NCBI RefSeq assembly: GCF_946221635.1
Contig: NZ_CAMIHB010000009.1
Location: 1-64,000, forward strand
Source of the DNA: an uncultured Rhodoferax sp.
Lineage (GTDB): Bacteria; Pseudomonadota; Gammaproteobacteria; Burkholderiales; Burkholderiaceae_C
DNA: 64,000 nt
Reading direction: 5' to 3'
Made by a program: the position numbers and the translations under genes. Under the pieces are notes generated by a model, which saw nothing but the letters and a program-made list of their open reading frames with translations, did no database searches and was not told the origin of the DNA. Positions 43,709 through 51,069 of this stretch are shown piece by piece (within the stretch, counting starts at the first letter, position 1; every line of letters starts with the position of its first letter).

Positions 43709-43990
43709 GTGGCACTGCTGATTACCGACGAATGCATCAACTGCGATGTGTGCGAGCCCGAGTGCCCGAACGAGGCCATCTACATGGGCGAGAAGATCTA
43801 CGAGATCGACCCGCACAAGTGCACGGAATGTGTGGGCCACTTTGACGAGCCCCAGTGCGTGCAGGTCTGCCCCGTGGCCTGCATTCCGGTGAACCCGGAA
43901 TTTGTGGAAGACCGCGAGACCCTGTTGCAGAAATACCGCCGCCTGCAGGCCCAAGGCACGGCACCTGCCCAGACGCCAAGCGCAGCCTGA
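43709..43990 (+). CDS. 2[4Fe-4S] ferredoxin, YfhL/Alvin type
   Basis: 93 residues from a GTG at 43709. First cluster CINCDVCEPECPNE; second cluster CTEC, then an eight-residue insertion, C and CPVACIPV, the layout of YfhL-like and Allochromatium-type ferredoxins with low-potential clusters. The C-terminal helix (LLQKYRRLQAQ) also fits. It transfers electrons in the cytosol, often for Fe-S or RNA-modification enzymes. The coaD-ferredoxin neighbourhood is common in Betaproteobacteria. Confidence 0.95.
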   Translation: MALLITDECINCDVCEPECPNEAIYMGEKIYEIDPHKCTECVGHFDEPQCVQVCPVACIPVNPEFVEDRETLLQKYRRLQAQGTAPAQTPSAA

Positions 43991-43999
43991 GTCTGCGGG

Positions 44000-44386
44000 C
44001 TACTTCTTTTGGGGGGCTGCCGGGTTCTTGGCAGTGAAGTACTCCGGTTCCTTGTTTTTCTTCTTTTTGGCCGCTGCGTCCTCTTTTTTCGCGGGTTTGG
44101 CGTCCGGCTGGGTTGGCTTGCGGGCGGCGTCGGCCTGGGCCTCGTCCTTCAGGCGCGTTTTTTCCAGTTGTGTGCCCAGCTTGGCTTCTTCGCGGGCCAA
44201 CTTTTCGGCCGCTGCCTTTTGTGCAGGGGTGCGCGCATCGTCGGCCTGCAGCGCCACACCGTCCTGGCAGGGCGTCTGGCTGTAGCTGGAGCCACATTTG
44301 TAGACTTTTTGAGCGCTAGCCCCCGTGGACAGTGCGCAAGCAGCTATGAAAACAAGAGCAAAGCGGGTGGTGGCGTGCATGGTCAT
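44000..44386 (-). CDS. DUF4124-like exported protein; signal peptide overlaps a repeat
   Basis: 128 residues from ATG 44386, whose ATGA overlaps the stop of pth, so the two are translationally coupled. N-terminal export signal MTMHATTRFALVFIAACALSTGASA-Q, with either signal peptidase I cleavage at ASA-Q or a lipobox IAAC (C17). Then comes the DUF4124-type motif KVYKCGSSYSQTPCQDG. The C-terminal half is a Lys/Ala/Glu-rich helix. Function unknown. Codons about 10-25 are encoded by copy 6 of the dispersed repeat, read in the same antisense frame as in the M16 and LolB genes. Confidence 0.87.
   Translation of the reverse strand: MTMHATTRFALVFIAACALSTGASAQKVYKCGSSYSQTPCQDGVALQADDARTPAQKAAAEKLAREEAKLGTQLEKTRLKDEAQADAARKPTQPDAKPAKKEDAAAKKKKNKEPEYFTAKNPAAPQKK
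44313..44360 (+). repeat. Dispersed repeat, copy 6, inside the DUF4124-like signal-peptide coding region
   Basis: GCGCTAGCCCCCGTGGACAG then TGCGCAAGCAGCTATGAAAA and CAAGAGCA on the plus strand. It encodes, on the minus strand, residues around ALVFIAACALSTGASA. Confidence 0.83.
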
Positions 44387-45027
44387 TCGGCAGCAGTGGG
44401 GGGGACGGGCGTGGCGTCGGGTGCCGGCGAAGGGCGCGGTGGCTTGGGCCGGGGCGGTTTGCTGGTGTGGACCAGCATGGTGGCCTTGTCCATGTCGCCG
44501 GCCAGGAAGTGGGGCAGGGCCTTCAGCGAGCGGTCTATGCATTGGTCGATGGCAATCCGGTGGTCCAGCGAGGGTTTTTTGAGCACCCAGTTGGCCACCT
44601 CGGACTTCACACCCGGATGGCCCACCCCCAGGCGCAGGCGCCAGTAGTCCCCGCTGCCCAGCTGGGCATGGATGTCGCGCAGGCCGTTGTGGCCGGCGTG
44701 GCCACCGCCAAACTTGAGCTTGACCTCACCGGGAACGATGTCGAGCTCGTCATGGGCAACCAGGATCTCCTGGGGCTGGATCTTGAAGAAGCGTGCCAGG
44801 GCGCCGACCGACTTGCCGGACAGGTTCATATAGGTCTGCGGCTCCAGCAGCCAGACCGTCTGGCCCTGCACCGTGGTGCGCGCCATGAGGCCGTGGTAGC
44901 CGCGGTCCATGGTGAGGTTCACCTTGAGCGCACGCGCCAGGGCATCGACCCACCAGAAACCGGCGTTGTGGCGGGTAGCTTCATACTCAGGACCGGGGTT
45001 GCCCAGGCCAACAAACAGTTTGATCAT
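44383..45027 (-). CDS. pth: Peptidyl-tRNA hydrolase
   Basis: 214 residues from ATG 45027. MIKLFVGLGNPGPEYEATRHNAGFWWVDALA contains the catalytic His (TRHNAG, His20) and Asn; LVAHDELDIVPGEVKLKFGGGHAGHNGLRD is the other active-site stretch. It frees tRNA from dropped-off peptides. The C-terminal tail is extended and Pro-rich (PPRPKPPRPSPAPDA), longer than in E. coli. It follows rplY, as in many proteobacteria, but a hairpin terminator with a UUCG loop lies between. Confidence 0.96.
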   Translation of the reverse strand: MIKLFVGLGNPGPEYEATRHNAGFWWVDALARALKVNLTMDRGYHGLMARTTVQGQTVWLLEPQTYMNLSGKSVGALARFFKIQPQEILVAHDELDIVPGEVKLKFGGGHAGHNGLRDIHAQLGSGDYWRLRLGVGHPGVKSEVANWVLKKPSLDHRIAIDQCIDRSLKALPHFLAGDMDKATMLVHTSKPPRPKPPRPSPAPDATPVPPTAAE

Positions 45028-45070
45028 CGGGAAAATTATCGCGTACCGGACCAGCGCGGCCCCCAAACGA

Positions 45071-45096
45071 CAAGGGCCCACCGAAGTGGGCCCTTG
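45071..45096 (-). terminator. Hairpin with UUCG tetraloop between rplY and pth
   Basis: An 11-bp perfect stem CAAGGGCCCAC / GTGGGCCCTTG closed by TTCG on the minus strand, just after rplY. The following T tract is weak (TCGTTTGG), so it may attenuate rather than stop transcription into pth. Confidence 0.8.
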
Positions 45097-45120
45097 TACG
45101 TGCGTCAGCGCAGGGAAGAA

Positions 45121-45750
45121 TTACTTCTTGCCCTTGCCTTTGCCCTTGGCGTCAGCGGCGGGCGCAGCGACGGGCGCCACGATTTCTTCCACCACCGGAG
45201 CCACCACGGCCACGATCACGGGGTTGGGCTTGCCGTGGGTCACAGCTGTCACACCCTTGGGCAGAGCCAGATCGTTCAGGTGCAGGGACTGGCCCTTCAC
45301 CAGACCGGACAGGTCCACATTGATGAACTCGGGCAGGTCTGCAGGCAGGCAGGCCACTTCCAGTTCGGTGATGACGTGGTTCACCAGGCAGGCGTCGGCC
45401 TTCACAGCGGCAGAGTTTTCTTCACCGCTGAAGTGCAGGGGCACCTTCATGCTCAGGCGGGTGTTGGCTTCCACGCGCTGGAAGTCGATGTGCAGCACCA
45501 GTTGCTTGTAGGGGTGCATCTGCACATTGCGCAGCAGAACCTTGCTTTCCTTGCCGGCCAGTTCCATGTCCAGGATGGAGGCGTGGAAGGCTTCCTTCTT
45601 CAGGGCGTGCCACAGTGCGTTGTGGTCCACTTCGATCAGTGCGGGTTCGGAAGAACCACCGTAAACGATGCCGGGGGTACGGCCTGTCACGCGGAGACGG
45701 CGGCTCGCACCCGTGCCCTGCTTGGCGCGCTCAAAAGCGACAAATTTCAT
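45121..45750 (-). CDS. rplY: 50S ribosomal protein L25/general stress protein Ctc
   Basis: 209 residues, the long Ctc form: an L25 domain (MKFVAFERAKQGTGASRRLRVTGRTPGIVYGG) that binds 5S rRNA, then a TL5-like C-terminal beta domain and an Ala/Lys-rich tail (AADAKGKGKGKK). The order prs-rplY-pth is conserved in Proteobacteria. It is likely co-transcribed with prs, from which it is separated by a hairpin at 45802-45832. Confidence 0.97.
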   Translation of the reverse strand: MKFVAFERAKQGTGASRRLRVTGRTPGIVYGGSSEPALIEVDHNALWHALKKEAFHASILDMELAGKESKVLLRNVQMHPYKQLVLHIDFQRVEANTRLSMKVPLHFSGEENSAAVKADACLVNHVITELEVACLPADLPEFINVDLSGLVKGQSLHLNDLALPKGVTAVTHGKPNPVIVAVVAPVVEEIVAPVAAPAADAKGKGKGKK

Positions 45751-45801
45751 AACTCACTCCAGTAAGAGTCCACCGCGACCAGTGTGACTCCGGTTTTAAA
45801 A

Positions 45802-45832
45802 GACGCCTTCCAACCCAGCGGCCGGGGGCGTC
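45802..45832 (-). terminator. Hairpin between prs and rplY
   Basis: GACGCC (45802-45807) pairs with GGCGTC (45827-45832); on the minus strand it is followed by TTTTAAAA. It lies just after the prs stop. Some read-through to rplY is likely. Confidence 0.65.
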
Positions 45833-45847
45833 GGCTTTTTGTTCCGA

Positions 45848-46816
45848 TCAGATCTGATCGGAGAACAAACTCATGACCGACTCACCCTTGGCGATACGCT
45901 GGATCGTGTCGGCGATCAGCGGAGCCACGGTGAGTTGGCGAATCTTGGTGCACTGCGCAGCCGCAGCGCTCAGGGGGATGGTGTTGGTCACCACCACTTC
46001 GTCCAGCGCATCGCCACCGGCAATACGCTCAATAGCTGGGCCCGAGAAGATGGGGTGTGTGCAATAGGCATACACCTTCTTGGCGCCGCGGGCCTTGAGC
46101 ACTTCGGCCGCCTTCACCAGCGTACCAGCGGTGTCGATCATGTCGTCCATGATCACGCAGTTGCGGCCTTCGATTTCGCCGATGACGTGCATCACTTCGG
46201 ACACATTGGCCTTGGGGCGGCGCTTGTCGATGATGGCCAGATCGCAGTTCAGTTGCTTGGCCAGCGCACGGGCACGCACCACACCTCCCACGTCGGGCGA
46301 GACCACGATCAGGTCTTCGTAGTTCTTCTGGCGCAGATCGCCCAGCAGCACGGGGGACGCGTAGATGTTGTCCACCGGGATGTCGAAGAAGCCCTGGATC
46401 TGGTCGGCATGCAGGTCCATGGTCAGCACGCGGGACACGCCAGCGGTCTGCAGCATGTTGGCCACGACCTTGGCCGTGATCGGCACGCGGGTGGAACGCG
46501 GGCGGCGGTCCTGGCGGGCATAGCCGAAATAGGGGATGACGGCGCTGATGCGTTCGGCCGAGGCACGCTTGAGGGCGTCGACCATGATCAGCAGTTCCAT
46601 CAGGTTGTCGTTGGTGGGGGCGCAGGTGCTTTGCACCACGAACACATCCCGTGCACGCACGTTCTGGTTGATTTCCACGGTGACTTCACCATCGGAGAAG
46701 CGTCCGACAGCGGCCGCTCCCAGCGAAATGCCCAGGTGCTTGGCGATGTCGGCGGCCATGCCAGGGTTGGCATTGCCCGTGAAAACCATGAAATCAGGGG
46801 GAGTGAAAGCCTGCAT
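45848..46816 (-). CDS. prs: Ribose-phosphate pyrophosphokinase
   Basis: 322 residues, normal length. FVVQSTCAPTNDNLMELLIMVDALKRASA, YFGYARQDRRPRSTRVPITAK (ATP and flexible loop), TMDLHADQIQGFF, the metal-binding VVSPDVGGVVRAR and the PRPP loop VIMDDMIDTAGT are all intact. It makes PRPP from ribose 5-phosphate and ATP for nucleotides, His, Trp and NAD. A tRNA-Gln gene lies 77 bp upstream on the same strand. Confidence 0.98.
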   Translation of the reverse strand: MQAFTPPDFMVFTGNANPGMAADIAKHLGISLGAAAVGRFSDGEVTVEINQNVRARDVFVVQSTCAPTNDNLMELLIMVDALKRASAERISAVIPYFGYARQDRRPRSTRVPITAKVVANMLQTAGVSRVLTMDLHADQIQGFFDIPVDNIYASPVLLGDLRQKNYEDLIVVSPDVGGVVRARALAKQLNCDLAIIDKRRPKANVSEVMHVIGEIEGRNCVIMDDMIDTAGTLVKAAEVLKARGAKKVYAYCTHPIFSGPAIERIAGGDALDEVVVTNTIPLSAAAAQCTKIRQLTVAPLIADTIQRIAKGESVMSLFSDQI

Positions 46817-46892
46817 GTGGGATCCAGCGATGAGATTGGGTTTATGTCGTCACTATGCGCCTGCTGCACCGGGTCCGGCCCGGACAGCAATT

Positions 46893-46969
46893 TGGCAGGG
46901 GAAGAAGGATTCGAACCTTCGCATGCTGGAATCAAAATCCAGTGCCTTAACCAACTTGGCGACTCCCCT
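46893..46969 (-). tRNA. tRNA-Gln (anticodon TTG)
   Basis: 77 bases including an encoded CCA. Acceptor AGGGGAG pairs with TTCCCCT; the anticodon stem CTGGA/TCCAG encloses TTTTGAT with anticodon TTG; T arm GAAGG-TTCGAAT-CCTTC. It lies between prs and ispE on the minus strand, a common place for it in Betaproteobacteria. Confidence 0.96.
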
Positions 46970-47014
46970 ACACAGGTTGACAGCACAATGTGCTGCCCAC
47001 CGCTAAACCATCAT

Positions 47015-47884
47015 TTAGCTGTCGCTGGCTGCCCACCCCAACAGGGGATGAACATCCAAACCGCTGCACAACCTGACTTGCAATGCGCTGGGCGCATCTT
47101 CCACATCGACGTCGTGCTGCAAGTGCGCAAACACCGCACTTCCAGATCCTGTCATCCGTCCTTCCAGGCCCTTGTCACCAAGCCATCGCAGGGCTTGGTT
47201 CACACCAGGGCAGAGCTTCTGGGCGACAGCTTGCAAGTCATTTCGGCCATAACGCCATGCTTGGCGTCCTGCATTTCCGAAAGTATCTGCAGCGAAGCCA
47301 TAGATTGTAGCGCACTCTGAGTCCCGTTTCAACTCTGGATCAGAAAAAATCAAACGCGTGTCCAGGCCGGCATCGGGTTTGACCACGATCCAGCGTGCGG
47401 ACGGCAGCTCGATGGGGGTGATTTTTTCGCCAATGCCCTCGACCCAGCCATGGCGCCCGCTCAGGAAGAAGGGCACGTCCGCTCCCAGGCGCAGGCCGAT
47501 GGCGGAGAGCTGTTGCACCGTGAGCCCGGTCTTCCAGAGGCGGTTGAGGGCCAGCAGGGTGGACGCTGCGTCGGACGACCCCCCGCCCATGCCTGCCTGC
47601 GCGGGGACGGACTTGAGCACGCCGATATGGGCGCCTTGCGTGCTGCCCGTGGCTTCTTGCAGGGCGCGGGCTGCACGGACCGTGAGGTCGTCGGCCGGCA
47701 GGGGCATGTTGAGGTCTTCGCGCGAAATCTGTCCATCGTGACGAAGGGAAAAGTGCAGGGTGTCGCACCAGTCGATCAGCATGAAGACGGATTGCAGCAG
47801 GTGGTAGCCGTCGGCGCGGCGCCCCGTGATGTGCAGGAAGAGATTGAGCTTGGCGGGGGCGGGAATGTCGTAGAGCGACTGCAT
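47015..47884 (-). CDS. ispE: 4-diphosphocytidyl-2-C-methyl-D-erythritol kinase
   Basis: 289 residues from ATG 47884 (MQSLYDIPAPAKLNLFLHI). GHMP-kinase motifs: PAKLNLFLHITGRRADGYH at the front, PAQAGMGGGSSDAA as the ATP loop and MTGSGSAVFA near the end. Fourth enzyme of the non-mevalonate isoprenoid pathway. It is 31 bp downstream of lolB on the same strand and upstream of tRNA-Gln and prs, the conserved lolB-ispE-prs order. Confidence 0.97.
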   Translation of the reverse strand: MQSLYDIPAPAKLNLFLHITGRRADGYHLLQSVFMLIDWCDTLHFSLRHDGQISREDLNMPLPADDLTVRAARALQEATGSTQGAHIGVLKSVPAQAGMGGGSSDAASTLLALNRLWKTGLTVQQLSAIGLRLGADVPFFLSGRHGWVEGIGEKITPIELPSARWIVVKPDAGLDTRLIFSDPELKRDSECATIYGFAADTFGNAGRQAWRYGRNDLQAVAQKLCPGVNQALRWLGDKGLEGRMTGSGSAVFAHLQHDVDVEDAPSALQVRLCSGLDVHPLLGWAASDS

Positions 47885-47915
47885 GGCCCGGATTATCGGG
47901 GCAGCCCCGTCCCCC

Positions 47916-48419
47916 CTAGCGCTCCAGCAGGATGCGGAGTTCGACGGCGGCAGAGGCGTCGGCCTGTCGGTGGGCCTGCAGGCGGCCTTCGGGCAGTTGG
48001 TCGAGCGCGACCTCCCAGCCGGGGGCGGGCGTGGGGGTGCCGTGCAGCCAGTCGAACAAGGCGGCCACGGGCAGGGCAGTGCCGGTGGCCTGCTGGGCCA
48101 GATCGTCCAGCGACGCGAAGTCACGGACCTCGCCGCCCTGGCGCAGCTGGGCCAGGCCCGGTGCCCAGTGCATCTGGGCCACCGTGGTGCCCAGGGGGGA
48201 CAGCAGGGTCAGGCGGCCCGTATCACCCTGGCCATCCAGTTCGAAATTCGAAGAAAAACTTTGGGGCGGGTTGCTGAGCACTTTGATGGCGATACGGCCC
48301 TGCCAGTGGTTTTCAGCACTGTTTGTGCCTCTAGCCCGCATGGATGTTGCGCAAGCAGCTAGCAAAACAATAGCAATCAAGCATCCGACTCGCAGGCCGG
48401 CGAGTGCCAGGCGCCGCAT
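47916..48419 (-). CDS. lolB: Outer-membrane lipoprotein receptor LolB; lipobox encoded by a repeat
   Basis: 167 residues from ATG 48419. Its start overlaps the stop of the TPR gene by one base (TAATG). The lipoprotein signal is MRRLALAGLRVGCLIAIVLLAAC, Cys at residue 23. LolB domain segments: HWQGRIAIKVLSNPPQSFSSNFEL, GRLTLLSPLGTTVAQMHW, and FDWLHGTPTPAPGWE. It receives lipoproteins from LolA and inserts them into the outer membrane. Codons about 15-30, including the lipobox LLAAC, are encoded by copy 7 of the dispersed repeat in antisense. The lipid-attachment Cys codon is therefore within the repeat core. Confidence 0.94.
   Translation of the reverse strand: MRRLALAGLRVGCLIAIVLLAACATSMRARGTNSAENHWQGRIAIKVLSNPPQSFSSNFELDGQGDTGRLTLLSPLGTTVAQMHWAPGLAQLRQGGEVRDFASLDDLAQQATGTALPVAALFDWLHGTPTPAPGWEVALDQLPEGRLQAHRQADASAAVELRILLER
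48329..48376 (+). repeat. Dispersed repeat, copy 7, inside the LolB lipoprotein signal coding region
   Basis: CTCTAGCCCGCATGGATGT then TGCGCAAGCAGCTAGCAAAA and CAATAGCA on the plus strand. On the minus strand its core encodes LLAACATSM of LolB. Confidence 0.85.
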
Positions 48420-50164
48420 TACAGCGCGCCACGCAGGCGGCGCACGGTTTCCTGCAGGGTGTCGTTGTCCTTGTCTTCGCTCAGGGCCTTGCGCCAGAGG
48501 GCGGTGGCCTGTTCGCGCTGGCCCAGGCTCCACAGCACTTCGCCGAGGTGGGCCGCGATCTCGGCATCCTGGCGGTTGGCATAGGCCTGCTCCAGCAGGC
48601 GGCGTGCTTCCTGCAGGTTGCCACTGCGGTACTCGACCCAGGCCATGCTGTCGACGATGAAGGGATCGTTGGGCGCAAATTCCAGCGCCTTGGTGATGAG
48701 CTGGCGCGCTTCGGGCAGACGCATATTGCGATCGGCCAGGGAATAGCCCAGGGCGTTGTAGGCGTGGTGGTAGTCCGGCTGCTCGGCGATCACGCGGCGC
48801 AGCAGCAGCTCCATTTCGGGGAGCTTGCCCAGCTTCTCTGCCAGCATGGCCAGGTCGTAGGCCATGCCCACATCCTTGGGAAAGCGCTTGATATTGTTCT
48901 GCAGCAGGGCGTAGGCAGCGTCGTATTGTTTGAAGTCGCGCAGCAACTGGGCTTCGGAGCTGACCTTGGCGCGGGCGTCGTCTTCCTGGGTTTCGGGTGT
49001 GGCACGTATCAGTGCCCGGGCTTCGTCCATCTTGCCCTGGCGGGCCAGCAGGGTGGCACGGCGGGCCTGGACGCGCAATGCGTCCTGCGGGCTGTGGATG
49101 CGGGCCAGGTAGGCACCCGCCTCCTCGGGGCGTTGCGTCTGCTCGGCGATTTGCGCGAGCAACAGCAGGGCCTGCACCAGGCCGCGGCCGGTTTCGGTCT
49201 CGTCGGTGGCGTTGTCCTGCGGGGCGGTGCGCTGCAGGTACTGCTTGAGCGAGGCTTCCGCTTCGGTGAGTTTCTTCTCCTGCAGTTCCAGTGAGCCTTT
49301 GATCAGCCAGCCATCGGCAAATGCGGGAGCCTCCTGGGTCAGGGTGCGTATCTGTGCCAGGGCCTCGGCGTAGCGGGTGCTGTCGATCAGTTTGCGGGCG
49401 TAGGCCATGCGCAGTTCGGGCATGGGCTTGCCGTCCAGGTATTTGCGCAGCAGGGGCTCTGCCTGGGCGGCCTTGGCGTCCATGAGGTTGAGCGCAAGGA
49501 TGGCGACCTCGTCGGCCCGGTTGTCCAGGGCCGCACCGCGGCGTGCGGCGTCCAGGGCGCCGTCTGCATTGCCGCTGCCCAGGCGCAGCATGCCCACCGC
49601 CGACCAGGCGGCGGGGCCCGTGGCGGGGCTGTTCAGGTCGGAGGCCAGGGCTTGCTCCACCTGTTGCGCGGCCAGGGTCTTGTCGGTCACGCGGGCGAAG
49701 TAACGCGGCAGCAGGCTGATGGTGGCGATCCGCTCCTTGCCGCTGACGCCGTTGAGCTCACGCTTGAGGGGCTCCAGGGTGTCGCTCACGCGGTTCAGGC
49801 CGATGAGGATCTGCAGCACGTAGCGGTTGGCTTCCCGGGAGGTGGGCAGGTTGCGTTGCCAGGCGCGGGCGGCGTCCAGTGCGGCGTCGGCGCTGCGGGC
49901 GCGCAGCGCCAGCTCCACGGCACGCTCAAACAGTTTTTCGGAGTTGGTCTTGCGCGCGGCGTCCAGCACCAGGGCATAGGCGCTGGCCGGGTCGCCATTG
50001 GTGGCACTCAGTTCGCCAAGTAACAGTTGGTAAAAGAGTTCACGGTTGAGTTCGGAGTTCTGGACCGGTCCCGTTTCGGGTGCATCCTGAGCGTGGGAGA
50101 CGGCTCCCAGACCCAAGCAGGCCGCCAGAATGCCAAGGGAAACGAGGTGTTTGGATCGGTTCAT
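48419..50164 (-). CDS. Exported TPR-repeat protein
   Basis: 581 residues from ATG 50164, with signal peptide MNRSKHLVSLGILAACLGLGAVSHA-Q. Tetratricopeptide repeats run through most of the protein, clearest in the C-terminal third (QPDYHHAYNALGYSLADRNMRLPEARQLITKALEFAPNDPFIVDSMAWVEYRSGNLQEARRLL, one helix pair per 34 residues). This is the standard partner upstream of lolB in Burkholderiales. The role is unknown, possibly envelope-related. Divergent from mutM, with 39 bp between the start codons. Confidence 0.93.
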   Translation of the reverse strand: MNRSKHLVSLGILAACLGLGAVSHAQDAPETGPVQNSELNRELFYQLLLGELSATNGDPASAYALVLDAARKTNSEKLFERAVELALRARSADAALDAARAWQRNLPTSREANRYVLQILIGLNRVSDTLEPLKRELNGVSGKERIATISLLPRYFARVTDKTLAAQQVEQALASDLNSPATGPAAWSAVGMLRLGSGNADGALDAARRGAALDNRADEVAILALNLMDAKAAQAEPLLRKYLDGKPMPELRMAYARKLIDSTRYAEALAQIRTLTQEAPAFADGWLIKGSLELQEKKLTEAEASLKQYLQRTAPQDNATDETETGRGLVQALLLLAQIAEQTQRPEEAGAYLARIHSPQDALRVQARRATLLARQGKMDEARALIRATPETQEDDARAKVSSEAQLLRDFKQYDAAYALLQNNIKRFPKDVGMAYDLAMLAEKLGKLPEMELLLRRVIAEQPDYHHAYNALGYSLADRNMRLPEARQLITKALEFAPNDPFIVDSMAWVEYRSGNLQEARRLLEQAYANRQDAEIAAHLGEVLWSLGQREQATALWRKALSEDKDNDTLQETVRRLRGAL

Positions 50165-50203
50165 CAGACCATAATAATCCAAGCCCAATTTTCAGAAGAC
50201 CCC

Positions 50204-51019
50204 ATGCCGGAATTGCCCGAAGTCGAAGTCACCCGTTTGAGCTTTGCGGACCGCATCGCGGGTGCCAAGGTGCAGTCCGTGCACCTGGGCAAGCCCCTGC
50301 GCTGGCCGCTGGGCTGTGACCCGGACCAGTTGGTGGGGCAGCAGGTGCAGCAGGTGCGCCGGCGCGGTAAATATCTGCTGCTGGACCTGGATGCGGGCCT
50401 GCTGCTGGTGCACTTGGGCATGTCGGGCAGCGTGGCCTTTGGCGGGCGCATGCCGCCGCCCGGCACGCACGACCATTTTGACCTGGTGACCACCCGTGGC
50501 ACGTTGCGCCTGAACGATCCGCGGCGTTTCGGTGCCGTGGTGTTTGCCTCGGGCGAGGCGGACCCGGTGGCACAGAAGCTGCTGGGCAAGCTGGGAGTGG
50601 AGCCGCTGGGCGACAACTTCGCCCTGGCGGATTTCCAGCAAGGCATGGCGCAGCGCAAGGCCCCGATCAAGCAGGTGCTATTGGCAGGCGAGGTGGTGGT
50701 GGGCGTGGGCAATATCTATGCGTCCGAGGCGCTGTTCCTGGCCGGCATACGTCCGACAACGGCGTCCAGCAAGGTCAGCAAGCCACGGCTGGCGCGTCTG
50801 TATGCGGCCATCCGCGACGTGCTGGCACGCGCCGTGCAGAAAGGCGGCAGCACCCTGCGGGATTTTTCCAATGCCAAAGGGGAGAGTGGCTACTTCCAGC
50901 TCGAAGCCATGGTGTACGGCCGTGAGGGGCAGCCCTGCCGGGTCTGCGGCGGGGCGATACGCGGCATACGGCAGGGGCAGCGCTCCACGTTTTTCTGTCC
51001 CACTTGCCAGAAACCCTGA
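50204..51019 (+). CDS. mutM: Formamidopyrimidine-DNA glycosylase
   Basis: 271 residues from ATG 50204. The N-terminus MPELPEVEVT gives the catalytic Pro and Glu after Met removal. A helix-two-turn-helix region (GVGNIYASEALFLAGIRP) and a C-terminal zinc finger CRVC...CPTC are intact. It removes 8-oxoguanine and Fapy bases from DNA. With mutY 2 kb downstream it forms the GO repair pair in one plus-strand cluster. Confidence 0.97.
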   Translation: MPELPEVEVTRLSFADRIAGAKVQSVHLGKPLRWPLGCDPDQLVGQQVQQVRRRGKYLLLDLDAGLLLVHLGMSGSVAFGGRMPPPGTHDHFDLVTTRGTLRLNDPRRFGAVVFASGEADPVAQKLLGKLGVEPLGDNFALADFQQGMAQRKAPIKQVLLAGEVVVGVGNIYASEALFLAGIRPTTASSKVSKPRLARLYAAIRDVLARAVQKGGSTLRDFSNAKGESGYFQLEAMVYGREGQPCRVCGGAIRGIRQGQRSTFFCPTCQKP

Positions 51020-51069
51020 GCGGGGGCGCGAGAGGGCGGTGCTATATTGAATGATTGCACGGGGGATTC

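Noticed and set aside
48341..48376. LolB signal region as an ordinary conserved sequence unrelated to repeats
   Set aside because: The bases match eight other copies in both core and flanks, beyond chance for a signal peptide.
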